Origin: Hymenobacter polaris
Lineage (GTDB): Bacteria; Bacteroidota; Bacteroidia; Cytophagales; Hymenobacteraceae
Assembly (NCBI RefSeq): GCF_012927305.1
Contig: NZ_JABBGH010000001.1
Span: 124,001 to 188,000 of the forward strand
Length of the DNA: 64,000 nt
Reading direction: 5' to 3'
Made by a program: the position numbers and the translations under genes. A model generated the notes under the pieces. It was given only the letters and a program-made list of their open reading frames with translations, had not been told where the DNA came from and did not search any database. How positions within the stretch are numbered: position 1 is the stretch's first letter; each line of letters opens with the position of its first letter. This document shows positions 50,801 through 59,356 of the stretch, piece by piece.

Positions 50801-53428
50801 CTACCGCAGTTCCACAGCCTCCACATCAGCGCGGATTTGTTCGGCGGGGGTGCCATCCAGCCGGTCCAGCACCAGCTGCAGCACCTCTACCTCGGCCAGT
50901 TGGAAGGGCGGCGGGGTGGCGGGGCTGTACGTAAGGGGCAGAAAGCCGGGGTAGGGACGCGGCGTGAGCAGCAGCGGCGCGGGCCGCAGGGCGCTCAGCG
51001 GCACCCGGCCTTCGCCCAGCGCCGGCCCTAGGGGCACATCGGCGGCGTAGGCCACGGCGTCTTTGGTTACGAACAGCACCCGCAGCTTGGCCGCCGCCGG
51101 TAGGTTCAGGCTGCCCTTCACCACCAGCTCCTTGAAGCTGCCCAGCTCGCCCAGCCGGCCCGCCAGTTTCGGGCCTAGGTAGGTGCGCAGCGCGGCGGCC
51201 GGACCGGGCGCGGGCGCCGGCGCGCCAGCCTTGGGCGGGGCCGCTACCAGGCGCAGGGCCAGCGCCCCGCTGCTGGTGCTGGGGTAGTCTATCCGGGCCT
51301 GGGGCCCTAGGCCCTGCGCTTCCACGTGGCCCTGGTCGGCCGCGGCCCCGAAGAGCGGCAGCGGCGCCCCGGCCGGCACCAGCGGCACCGTGTAGTGGCC
51401 CTGGTCGGCAAAGTCCCATTGGCGGGGCGTGCCGGGCTGGCGGCCGGGGTAGGTGACGGGCGGCCGGCCAGCTTCGCTGGTTACTACCCAGTACTGCAGC
51501 TGGCCGGGGTAGGTGAGGGCCGCGGGCACGGTAGCCGCGTAGGTGGTGGGGCCGGTGCGCTGCATGGGCAGCCGGCGCACGGGGCCGTAGTAGTGCCGCG
51601 CTACCAGCCATACGCTGTCGGTGGGCGCGGCCGGCAGCACGGAGGCCGCCACGAGCAGCGGCTGGCCGGCCGTGGCCTGCGCTACTGGCTGGTGGCGCAC
51701 CCAGGCCTGCGCCGGGGTGATATCGTCTTTCGGCCTAGGGGCCACGTACTCGCCAAGCTGGATGTTGCCGAGCTTTTCGGTGGCCGGATGGCGCTGCAAG
51801 TCAGCTGCTTGCCGGGCTAGCAGGTACACGCCCGGCGCCACTACCACCCGGCCCTGCTGGGCAGCTTGGTTGGGCTCGCCGTAGGCAGCCAGGCGGGCAT
51901 CGGCGCTCAGCCGCGCCAGGTGGTACTGCGGCCCCAGGTCGGGCAGAGCCAGCGTCAGGGGGTGCGGCTGCCAGCCTAGCTGCGTCACCTCCTTGTGCTC
52001 CGAGGCCGTCTCGAACGGGTCGCGCACTTGCATCGCGTCGGGCATCACCTCTAGCCGCCACACGCCGGGCGCCACCTGGTCGAGGAAGTAGGCGCCGCTG
52101 CCGCCGTACTGCGCCACGGCCGACGAGCCCACGCCCGCCACGTGCCGCAGCGCGGTTGGTTGCCGGGGCTGGTCGCGGGTGTCGGCGGTGTAGTAAAACT
52201 CAGTCGGCGCGTTCCACTCGCTCAGCTGGCGGCGGTAGCTCACCGTGGCCGCCCCCGCTACCGAGTCGGCTGGGTAGCGCCCGAAGCTTTGGCCGCGCTT
52301 GGTTTCGCGAAATACCTTGCCGGCAATCAGCAAACTCAGCGCCTTGGCCGGCGTGTAGGCCAGGTTCAGGTAATGGGTTTGGTACTCGGTATTGTAGGGC
52401 GCCAGCCCTAGGGGGTCGTAGGCAAACTGGGTGGCCCACTGAAAGCCGGCCGCGCGGAAGCTGCGCGCCATGCTGGGGTACATAATGGGCTGCAGCACGT
52501 CGGCCGACTCGAACTCGTACACCATCTTGGCCCGGCGCTCGAAGCGCTCGTCGCCGCGGTAGGGCAAGGGGTACTGGTCTACGTAGGGCAGCAGGTTGCC
52601 CTGCAGCTCGTGGCCCGCCACCAGCCCCTCGGGGTACCACTGAAAGCTCACTCCCTGCACGTTGGCGTCCAAAATGGCGTCGTGCACCTGCGGGCTTTCG
52701 GCAATGTTGTAGAAGATGGGCTTCGTGAGGCCAGTAGCCCGCATAGCCGCCACCATGCGGTTGGCGAAGCTCAGCACCGGCCCTAGGGGCAGGTGGTAGT
52801 GCGGCTCGTTGCACACCTCGTAGGCGATGATGCCGGGGTCTTGCCGGTAGAGCTGGCCGGTGTACTGGTTGCGGTGGTTTAGGAACTGGCCCAAGTAGGT
52901 TTCCTGCGCCCGGATGGCCCTAGGATTGGTGTAGGCCTGGCCCTTGTCGTAGAGGCTCGAAAAGCCCTTGCCGGTATTATCCGGCTCGGGGTAGCCGTTG
53001 CCCCAGTAGGCAATAGGCGTGAGAATCACCTTGACACCGCGCGCTTCGAGCTTGCTAATCAGGTAATCGAGCAGGCGCAGGTGCTCGTTGGGCGTCACGT
53101 TGCCTAGGGTGTCGGTTATCTCCACGTCCCACACGTGCACCCGGAAGGCATCCACGCCCAGCCGCGCCAAATGGTACACGTCCTGGTCGATGGCGTCTTC
53201 GTGCCGGATGCCTTTGCGCGCCAGCGTCCGGTATGAATAGGCAAACGGCGCGGTGTAGTTGACGCCGAACAGCGCCACCTCGCGCTTGGTGTTCTGCCAG
53301 CGCAGCACGCCGCTTTTATCCACGAATACGTCGCCGGTGGGCGGAGTGGGCGTTTTCTGGGCCAGGGCGGGCAGGCTGGTTAGTAGCAGCAGGGCCAGCA
53401 GGCCGCGCAGGGCATTGATGGAAAGCAT
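50801..53428 (-). CDS. Secreted clan GH-A glycoside hydrolase (GH5/GH2/GH42-like)
   Basis: The 875-residue protein has a signal peptide (LRGLLALLLLTSLPALAQ) and a (beta/alpha)8 barrel: VALFGVNYTAPFAYSYRTLARKG, DAFRVHVWDVEITD, IIAYEVCNEPHYH with acid/base Glu 208, and MVYEFESADVLQP with a probable nucleophile Glu (305 or 307). Residues about 450-875 are beta-rich ancillary domains ending in a carbohydrate-binding-like domain (FKELVVKGSLNLP...). No T9SS domain is seen. The substrate is unknown; the GH53 neighbour suggests a beta-galactosidase acting on galactan fragments. Confidence 0.8.
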   Translation of the reverse strand: MLSINALRGLLALLLLTSLPALAQKTPTPPTGDVFVDKSGVLRWQNTKREVALFGVNYTAPFAYSYRTLARKGIRHEDAIDQDVYHLARLGVDAFRVHVWDVEITDTLGNVTPNEHLRLLDYLISKLEARGVKVILTPIAYWGNGYPEPDNTGKGFSSLYDKGQAYTNPRAIRAQETYLGQFLNHRNQYTGQLYRQDPGIIAYEVCNEPHYHLPLGPVLSFANRMVAAMRATGLTKPIFYNIAESPQVHDAILDANVQGVSFQWYPEGLVAGHELQGNLLPYVDQYPLPYRGDERFERRAKMVYEFESADVLQPIMYPSMARSFRAAGFQWATQFAYDPLGLAPYNTEYQTHYLNLAYTPAKALSLLIAGKVFRETKRGQSFGRYPADSVAGAATVSYRRQLSEWNAPTEFYYTADTRDQPRQPTALRHVAGVGSSAVAQYGGSGAYFLDQVAPGVWRLEVMPDAMQVRDPFETASEHKEVTQLGWQPHPLTLALPDLGPQYHLARLSADARLAAYGEPNQAAQQGRVVVAPGVYLLARQAADLQRHPATEKLGNIQLGEYVAPRPKDDITPAQAWVRHQPVAQATAGQPLLVAASVLPAAPTDSVWLVARHYYGPVRRLPMQRTGPTTYAATVPAALTYPGQLQYWVVTSEAGRPPVTYPGRQPGTPRQWDFADQGHYTVPLVPAGAPLPLFGAAADQGHVEAQGLGPQARIDYPSTSSGALALRLVAAPPKAGAPAPAPGPAAALRTYLGPKLAGRLGELGSFKELVVKGSLNLPAAAKLRVLFVTKDAVAYAADVPLGPALGEGRVPLSALRPAPLLLTPRPYPGFLPLTYSPATPPPFQLAEVEVLQLVLDRLDGTPAEQIRADVEAVELR

Positions 53429-53483
53429 TGAGTAGGCTGGTGGTCAGTACTTTATCAGTATAATGAAATAAGTAAAAAGCCAA

Positions 53484-53571
53484 AACGTCATGCTGAGCTC
53501 CGCGAAGCATCTCGCCCGAACAACACCCTAGGGTCGCAGGCGAGATGCTTCGCGGAGCTCAGCATGACGTT
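53484..53571. repeat. REP-like inverted repeat, family A, 33-base perfect arms
   Basis: 53484-53516 is the reverse complement of 53539-53571: AACGTCATGCTGAGCTCCGC at the tip, AAGCATCTCGCC inside. The 22-base loop contains CCTAGG. Between the GH-A and kinase genes. Confidence 0.9.
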
Positions 53572-53621
53572 CTAGTAAAAGGGGTTAAAAGGGGTAGCGG
53601 CGTTGACTATCCCCACTGAAC

Positions 53622-54479
53622 CTAGGCCACCGGCTTACCCTCGTGGAAGCTCACCAGGTCGTCGATGGGCGAGCGCACGATGCGGCCCAGCTGCATGCCG
53701 TGGCGGCCGGCTACCTGCGCCAGCGCATCGCGGAAGTTGTAGCCCACCGAGCCAATGCAGTTAAACGTATAGTTCTGGTAATCAGGATAATTAGCCACCA
53801 AGTTTTGGAAAAACGCCTCGAAGGCCTCCACCACAATCTGGCGGCAGTAGCTCACGTTGTTGTGGTCGTAGGCAAACTTGGCGAAGCTGGCCAGGAAGCG
53901 GTTGGGCAGCGGCTGGTTGTAGAGGCGGTCCAGGATGTCGTTGCGCGAGCCCAGGTGGTATTCCTCCTTCAGCGCCTCGCCCAGGCCGTCGGGCAGCAGG
54001 CCGCGCAGGTAGTCGCGCAGCAGGCGCTTGCCCAAAAACGAGCCGCTGCCCTCATCGCCCAAAAAGTACCCTAGGGAGTCCACGTTGTAGGTAATCTTCT
54101 CGCCGTCGTAGATGCACGAGTTGGTGCCCGTGCCCAGAATGGCCGCGAAGCCCGCCGAGTGGCCCAGCAGCGCCCGCGCGGCGGCCAGCAGGTCCTCGGT
54201 CACTTCCACGCGGTTGGCATTAGGGAATACCTGGCGCATGGCGCTGGCAATCACCTCGCCCTTGGCAGCGCTACTCACTCCCGCGCCGTAAAAATAAATC
54301 TCGCGCACCTCGTCACGCTTCAAATCTTCGGGCAGGTCTTTTTCGAGCGAGGCGACGATAAAGGCCGTGTCTACAAAATCCGGGTTGTACCCTTGGGTGT
54401 TGAAATACACGCGCTGACCCTCGTCCGAAAGCTCGCACCAGTTGGTTTTCGTTGAGCCGCCGTCGGCAATTAGTATCAT
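53622..54479 (-). CDS. BadF/BcrA-type ATPase, N-acetylglucosamine kinase-like
   Basis: The 285-residue protein has the actin-like ATPase fold of the BadF/BadG family: ILIADGGSTKTNWCEL (phosphate 1), GFAAILGTGTNSCIYDGE (phosphate 2 and sugar site) and FLGDEGSGSFLGKRLLRDYL. Bacteroidota members of this size are mostly GlcNAc or other amino-sugar kinases in peptidoglycan recycling. The 197-base gap upstream (54480-54676) holds a short imperfect repeat of TAGCTAGTAGCCGTTAGCTA type and no gene. Confidence 0.85.
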   Translation of the reverse strand: MILIADGGSTKTNWCELSDEGQRVYFNTQGYNPDFVDTAFIVASLEKDLPEDLKRDEVREIYFYGAGVSSAAKGEVIASAMRQVFPNANRVEVTEDLLAAARALLGHSAGFAAILGTGTNSCIYDGEKITYNVDSLGYFLGDEGSGSFLGKRLLRDYLRGLLPDGLGEALKEEYHLGSRNDILDRLYNQPLPNRFLASFAKFAYDHNNVSYCRQIVVEAFEAFFQNLVANYPDYQNYTFNCIGSVGYNFRDALAQVAGRHGMQLGRIVRSPIDDLVSFHEGKPVA

Positions 54480-54676
54480 GGTTATGAAGCTGTTAGCTAG
54501 TAGCCGTTAGCTAGTAGTCTGTTGGGTGAGAAGAATAGCAGGGGCCGGTAGCTACCAGCCACTCGCTGCGCAAGGGGCGCTAAAATAGCGGTTAGCCCGC
54601 ATTGCTCCTGCTTGCCGCCGCGCGATAAGGTGTCAAAAAAAGCTAATAGCCAGCCGCCGGCCGCCAACGGCTGAAA

Positions 54677-56155
54677 TTATGTGTGCAGCGTCGAGGGCAG
54701 CAAGTCAATCCAGCCGTCTTCGCTCACCACCACGGCCAGGCAGGGATAGGGCGAGGAGCTGGTATAGCGCACGGCCGAGTTGTAGCGGGCCCCGCGGCTG
54801 CTGTCGCCCCGCTCGGTGGCCTGCCCGTCCAGAATGACGCCAATGGCGTGGCACACGCCGGTGGGCTCGATGAGCACGGCCCCGTCGATGCTGCTGGCCT
54901 GGCGCAGCACGGGCGGCGTCATGGGCCTGGGCACCACCCGGAAGCACTGGCGGCGCAGGCGCTCGGCCTCGGGCTTGGCCCCGGTCGAAATGCACAGCAT
55001 GGTGCCGTGGCTCTGGCCCGACGCCTCCAGGGCCAGCTCCCAGAGGTAGGCTGCGCCAGCCGCATCCACGTCGGGAAATACCTGGTGCAGCACGCGGGCA
55101 AAGTTGTCGGCCTGCACCTTGCCCTGGGGTAGGCGCGGGGTATTGCTCACTACGCGCATCAGCGTGTGCTCGGCGTGGCGCAGCTCCCAGCCGTAGTGGT
55201 TGGTAAACTGCACCGTGGCCAGCGGCTCGTACTGGGGCGAGTCCTCGTCCACGGCAATCCCTAGGCCGAACACGTGGGCTGCGTCCGACACCAGGCCCGT
55301 GCGGCCCTCGGTCAACTCCAGCAGCTTGCGAATGGAGCGGTGGTCGCGCAGCGGCACGGGCGCCTCCAGCGTCAGCACCGGCACAATGGCCGGGTGCTGG
55401 CGTTTGGCTAGCAGCATGGTGCCCTGGCCCTCGCCGCCCTCGTGGCGCAGGGCCGCAATGCCCAGGCAGGCATCGTACAGGCCGTGGGCGTTGCCGGGGC
55501 TCACGCGCAGCATCAGGCGGCGGCCGGCGGCGCGTAGCACCTCGTTGTAGTCGCGGTCGAGCACCGGCTGCTCGTTGTCGGCGGTATCAGCCTCTCGCAA
55601 AGCGCGGGTGCACTCGTGCAAAAACTCCAGCACCGCCGCGTGGGGCAGGTTGGAGGGGCGCCCGCTGGTGGCCTTGCCTGGCAGGCAGTAATAGGCACTG
55701 TACACGTCGGCCGCCAGCTGCACCACCACCACCACCAGGTAGCCATTTAGGCTAAGCGGGGTCGAAACGAAGCAGCGGCGGTTTTCGGCCCGCGCGCCCA
55801 CCAGCTCGCGCAGGGTTTCTTCGGTGGCGCGGCACACCAGCTCGTACCAGCGCTGCTTTTCCATGCGGTCGTGGTCCTGCGGGTGCAGGTGGTACACGCT
55901 CTCGCGCGGGGCCACTATATCCGCCGTTTCAAACGAGGCCGCCCGGGTTTTAATGGTGGCAAAGTCGGCGGGCTGGTAGCGCAGGTTGGTGGGCTCCACC
56001 ACCACGCTCTCCGGGTCGTCTTCCTCGCGGCCCGACGCCAAGCCCAGCAAAAAAACCTCGGGCCGCAGGTTGCGGTCGAGCAAGTTAAAGATACCTTCGG
56101 CAAACAGCTGGGCCGAAACGCGAAACAGACTTTGGTGCTCCCACATACGTGGCAA
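54677..56155 (-). CDS. DisA_N-like (diadenylate cyclase-type) protein with N-terminal sensor region
   Basis: The 492-residue protein ends in a block resembling the DisA_N/DAC domain that makes c-di-AMP: SIDGAVLIEPTGVCHAIGVI (DGA at 424-426), then RGARYNSAVRYTS (RYN at 457-459 where DAC enzymes have RHR) and LAVVVSEDGWIDLL. The preceding 420 residues match no family I know and resemble the predicted DACNV-type sensor regions fused to DAC domains in Bacteroidota. It may make or sense a cyclic dinucleotide; the altered RHR motif makes activity uncertain. Divergent from a small membrane protein. Confidence 0.6.
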   Translation of the reverse strand: MPRMWEHQSLFRVSAQLFAEGIFNLLDRNLRPEVFLLGLASGREEDDPESVVVEPTNLRYQPADFATIKTRAASFETADIVAPRESVYHLHPQDHDRMEKQRWYELVCRATEETLRELVGARAENRRCFVSTPLSLNGYLVVVVVQLAADVYSAYYCLPGKATSGRPSNLPHAAVLEFLHECTRALREADTADNEQPVLDRDYNEVLRAAGRRLMLRVSPGNAHGLYDACLGIAALRHEGGEGQGTMLLAKRQHPAIVPVLTLEAPVPLRDHRSIRKLLELTEGRTGLVSDAAHVFGLGIAVDEDSPQYEPLATVQFTNHYGWELRHAEHTLMRVVSNTPRLPQGKVQADNFARVLHQVFPDVDAAGAAYLWELALEASGQSHGTMLCISTGAKPEAERLRRQCFRVVPRPMTPPVLRQASSIDGAVLIEPTGVCHAIGVILDGQATERGDSSRGARYNSAVRYTSSSPYPCLAVVVSEDGWIDLLPSTLHT

Positions 56156-56297
56156 TCAGGGCGATGGGGTGGGGGCCGGCGCGGCCACGGCGTCGCCCGC
56201 CCTCACCGGGCAGGAATGACAAACCACCTATACGGAAAAACCGCCCTTACCGCCGACTTTATCCGTCCCCGCGCTTATTTTAATCCGCTAAAAGTCG

Positions 56298-56305
56298 TAC
56301 CTTCG
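56298..56305 (+). promoter_or_regulatory. Weak -7 element for the small membrane protein
   Basis: TACCTTCG, one mismatch from TAnnTTTG, 50 bases before the ATG at 56356. Confidence 0.35.
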
Positions 56306-56355
56306 GGCTGCTGGCCCCTGCCGGCGCCAATCCCCCTCACCCCCACGCCTCGCCT

Positions 56356-56607
56356 ATGCTCTTCATCGACATGATTTTGGCCGTGGCCGTGGCCCTGTCC
56401 TTCATTCCGATACTGACCGGCTACTGCGCGCACTCGCACGGCCGCTCGTTTTGGCTGTGGTTCTTGCTGGGGTTTGCCCTGCCCATCATCTCCTTCTTGC
56501 TGCTGCTGGCCCTAGTAGCCCACGACGAGCTGGACCCCGGCCGCCGCCTGATAGGCGAGGCCCGCCAGATTTTGCGCGAGGCCGAGCGCAAATCGGTGCA
56601 GTCGTGA
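56356..56607 (+). CDS. Small membrane protein of unknown function
   Basis: The 83-residue protein has two hydrophobic segments (about 5-21 and 31-52: LAVAVALSFIPILTG, FWLWFLLGFALPIISFLLLLAL) joined by a short His-containing loop, then a charged C-terminal helix (GRRLIGEARQILREAERKS) on the cytoplasmic side. It is divergent from the DisA_N-like gene and may be functionally tied to it, for example as a membrane partner; that is a guess. A repeat follows 30 bases after its stop. Confidence 0.7.
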   Translation: MLFIDMILAVAVALSFIPILTGYCAHSHGRSFWLWFLLGFALPIISFLLLLALVAHDELDPGRRLIGEARQILREAERKSVQS

Positions 56608-56636
56608 GGTAGTGCGTAAAAAAGGGTGCGCAAAAA

Positions 56637-56754
56637 AGAACGTCATGCTGAGCGCAGTCGAAGCATCTCTACCGCGTAACTAACTCCAAACGTCAGGATT
56701 ACTTACGCGGGAGAGATGCTTCGACAGGCGGACGCCAGATGAGCATGACGTTCT
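56637..56754. repeat. REP-like inverted repeat, family A, chimeric arms
   Basis: The left arm is the standard GTCATGCTGAGCGCAGTCGA type; the right arm contains GGCGGACGCCAGATGAGCAT, the variant seen at 23724-23766. The two arms therefore pair only in the inner (GCATCTCT) and outer (AGAACGTCATGCT) parts. Confidence 0.8.
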
Positions 56755-56772
56755 GGCTTTTTACCCATTTCA

Positions 56773-58029
56773 CTAGTTCACCTGCTCACCGCTATTCAGC
56801 CACGCCAGCACGCCGGCCGCCGCCCAGGCGCCGGTGCTGAAGCAGCCTTGCAGCAAGTAGCCGCCGGTGGGCGCTTCCCAATCCAGCATTTCGCCGGCCA
56901 CGAAGGTGCCCGGCCGCTGCCGCAGCATCAGGTGCGCATCCACTGCCGCAAACCCTAGGCCCCCCGCGCTCGAAATAGCCTCGGCCAGCGGGCGCAGGCC
57001 GGCTACCGGCACGGGAAGCGCTGTGAGGGCGGCCGCCAGGTCGGGCGGGGTGGGGCCAGTCAGCTCGCGCAACAGCGTGGGCACCGGGCTCTTAAGTTTG
57101 AGGCTTTCGGCTAGGAAGCTGGCCAGCGAGGCGCCGGGCTTGCGCCGCGCCAGCCGCTGCTGCAGCTCGCTCAAGGGCAGGTCGGGCTTGAGGTTGAGGT
57201 GCAGCCAGGCGGGGCGGCCGGCCGCCAGCGCCGCCCGTACCTGGGGCGTAAGGGCGTACACCGGCGTGCCCTCCAGGCCGTAGTCGGTGAGCAGTATTTC
57301 GCCTCGCACGGTGTGGCCGTTGCAGCTCAGGGCCACGTTTTTGAGCGGGGCGCGGCCCACTTTCTCCTGGAAAAAAGCTGACCACGCTACCTCGGCCCCG
57401 CAGTTGGCCGGCGCGAAGGGCATGCTCGCCGCGCCCAGCTCGGCTAGCAGCGGCACCCAGCGGCCATCGGAGCCGGTTTGGGGCCAGCTGGCGCCCCCGA
57501 GGGCCAGCACGGTAGCCGCGGGCGCCACGGTAAATTCCTGTTGGGTTTTTTCGTTCAGCAGCCGCAGGCCCGCCGCGCCGGCCCAGCCCAGCCAGCGGTG
57601 CCTAGGGTAGGTTTCGACGCCCAGCTCGACCAGGCGGCGCAGCCAGGCGCGCAGCAAATCGGCCGGCTTGTGCTGGCCCTCGGGAAACACGCGCCCGCTG
57701 CTCCCCACGAACGTGGCGATGCCCAGGTCGGCGGCCCAGCGGCGCAACTCCTGGGGCGAGAAGTGGGCCAGGACTGGCGCAAAAAAGGGCGCCTGCGCAC
57801 CGTAGCGGGTGGCAAATGGCCCTAGGGCCTCGCTGTGGGTGAGGTTGAAGCCGCCGTGCCCGGCCACCAGAAACTTGCGCCCTAGGGTCGCTTTTTGCTC
57901 GAACACCTGCACCCGGCAGCCAGCCTCGGCCAGGCGCTGGGCGGCCAGCAGGCCGGCGGGGCCGCCGCCCACCACGGCCACGAGCGGGGCGGCCCCGGCA
58001 GTAGCAGCAACGGTAGCAGCGGGTAGCAC
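56773..58029 (-). CDS. HI0933/BaiN-like FAD-dependent oxidoreductase
   Basis: The frame is open to an ATG at 58128, which would overlap the next gene's start. A GTG at 58029 gives 418 residues with the FAD motif at residues 15-27 (LVAVVGGGPAGLL), as expected, and a TACTTTTG promoter lies just upstream. Family blocks are AGHGGFNLTHSEAL, GRVFPEGQHKPADLLRAWL, VLALGGASWPQTGSDG, LLTDYGLEGTPVYAL and GEMLDWEAPTGGYLLQGCFSTG. It matches the HI0933/YhiN-type flavoproteins (TIGR03862-like); the substrate is unknown. Confidence 0.85.
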   Translation of the reverse strand: MLPAATVAATAGAAPLVAVVGGGPAGLLAAQRLAEAGCRVQVFEQKATLGRKFLVAGHGGFNLTHSEALGPFATRYGAQAPFFAPVLAHFSPQELRRWAADLGIATFVGSSGRVFPEGQHKPADLLRAWLRRLVELGVETYPRHRWLGWAGAAGLRLLNEKTQQEFTVAPAATVLALGGASWPQTGSDGRWVPLLAELGAASMPFAPANCGAEVAWSAFFQEKVGRAPLKNVALSCNGHTVRGEILLTDYGLEGTPVYALTPQVRAALAAGRPAWLHLNLKPDLPLSELQQRLARRKPGASLASFLAESLKLKSPVPTLLRELTGPTPPDLAAALTALPVPVAGLRPLAEAISSAGGLGFAAVDAHLMLRQRPGTFVAGEMLDWEAPTGGYLLQGCFSTGAWAAAGVLAWLNSGEQVN

Positions 58030-58033
58030 ACCC

Positions 58034-58041
58034 CAAAAGTA
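58034..58041 (-). promoter_or_regulatory. -7 element for the HI0933-like gene
   Basis: TACTTTTG on the minus strand, exact TAnnTTTG, ending 4 bases before the GTG at 58029. If used, the message would be leaderless or nearly so. Confidence 0.45.
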
Positions 58042-58113
58042 GCCCGCCGCCTCCTCGCGGCCGGGCGCCCGCCCTAGGGCCACCCGGCGGCAACGGCCCA
58101 GCGGCGGCGCCCG

Positions 58114-58121
58114 TACCCTTG
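58114..58121 (+). promoter_or_regulatory. -7 element for the antiporter gene
   Basis: TACCCTTG, one mismatch from TAnnTTTG, ending 5 bases before the ATG at 58127. This would give a leaderless message. Confidence 0.4.
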
Positions 58122-58126
58122 CCCCC

Positions 58127-59332
58127 ATGACTTCCTATGCCATCCTTATCGGCCTCAGCTTGGCCGTTATCCTGTCCTACGTATTTAACCTGGCGTCGCA
58201 GGCCACGCGCATTCCGTCGGTGCTGCTGCTGCTACTCACCGGCATTGGCTTGCAGCAGCTCTCCGAGTACGTGGGCTACGCGCTGCACATTCCCAAAACG
58301 CTGCTCGAAATATTTGGTATTATCGGCCTGATAATGATAGTGCTGGAGGGCTCGCTCGACCTGCGCCTGAGCCGCGACAAGGTGCCGCTTATTCGGCGCT
58401 CGTTTTTGGCGGCGCTGCTGATGCTGGTGAGCCAGGCCGCCGTCATTGGCGCGCTGCTGCACCTGTGGCTGGGGGCCGGCTGGCAAACCTGCCTGCTCAA
58501 TGCCGTGCCGCTGGTCGTCATCAGCTCGGCCATTGCCATCCCGAGCGTGGCGTCGCTCACGGGCGAAAAGCAAGAATTTATTGTGTACGAAAGCACCTTC
58601 TCCGACATCCTGGGCATCATGCTGTTTAACTTCGTCGACCAGGAGGACTTTGCCCAGGGCGGCGGCCTGCTCACCTTTGGGCGCGGGGTAGTGCTCATCG
58701 TGCTGGTGGCCATGTTTAGCACGGCGCTGCTCACGTTTCTGCTCACGCGGCTGCGCGGGCACGTCAAATTCTTCTTGCTGTTCTCGTTTCTGGTGCTCAT
58801 CTACAGCCTGGCCAAAAAGCTGCACCTCTCGTCGCTGCTGCTAGTGCTGGCTTTCGGGCTAGCCGTCAACAACTACGACCTGCTGCTCAATACCGTGCGG
58901 CGCTGGCTGCCCCGCCTGCACCTCCCGGCCCCCGCCGCGCTCGAAGCCGAGCTGCACCAGCTCAAAAGCATCACCGCCGAGTCAGCTTTTCTTATTCGCA
59001 CGTTCTTTTTCCTGCTCTTCGGCTATTCCATCTCCATCCCTAGCCTGCTCAGCGCTCCGCTCATCGGCGAGGGCCTGCTGGTAGTGGCCGTGCTCACGGC
59101 CCTGCGCTTTTTATACTTGCGCTACGTGGCCCAAGCTAGCCTCATGCCCGAGCTGTTTATTGCCCCTAAAGGCCTGATTACCGTGCTCTTGTTCTACAGC
59201 ATTCCGGCCCAGCACCAGCTGGGTGAAGTCAGCGAGAACATCCTGTTCATCGTTATTCTGCTCACCAGCGTGCTGATGATGGTCGGCCTAATTATTTCGC
59301 ACCAGCGCCCCACCGCCGACGTGGAATTTTGA
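58127..59332 (+). CDS. Cation:proton antiporter (CPA1-like)
   Basis: The 401-residue protein has about 11-12 hydrophobic segments and the CPA fold: IPSVLLLLLTGIGLQQLSEYVG, IIGLIMIVLEGSLDLRLSRDKVP, then SSAIAIPSVASLTGEKQEFIVYESTFSDILGIMLFNF, in which ESTFSD is where Na+/H+ antiporters hold the ion-binding Asp. No cytoplasmic regulatory domain follows. It probably exchanges Na+ or K+ for protons at the inner membrane. Monocistronic. Confidence 0.87.
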   Translation: MTSYAILIGLSLAVILSYVFNLASQATRIPSVLLLLLTGIGLQQLSEYVGYALHIPKTLLEIFGIIGLIMIVLEGSLDLRLSRDKVPLIRRSFLAALLMLVSQAAVIGALLHLWLGAGWQTCLLNAVPLVVISSAIAIPSVASLTGEKQEFIVYESTFSDILGIMLFNFVDQEDFAQGGGLLTFGRGVVLIVLVAMFSTALLTFLLTRLRGHVKFFLLFSFLVLIYSLAKKLHLSSLLLVLAFGLAVNNYDLLLNTVRRWLPRLHLPAPAALEAELHQLKSITAESAFLIRTFFFLLFGYSISIPSLLSAPLIGEGLLVVAVLTALRFLYLRYVAQASLMPELFIAPKGLITVLLFYSIPAQHQLGEVSENILFIVILLTSVLMMVGLIISHQRPTADVEF

Positions 59333-59356
59333 GGAGCCGGGCCGCCAGCCGCACGG

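Noticed and set aside
56773..58128. ATG at 58128 as the start of the HI0933-like protein
   Set aside because: It overlaps the divergent antiporter start, adds 33 Arg-rich residues before the FAD motif and lies upstream of the likely promoter.
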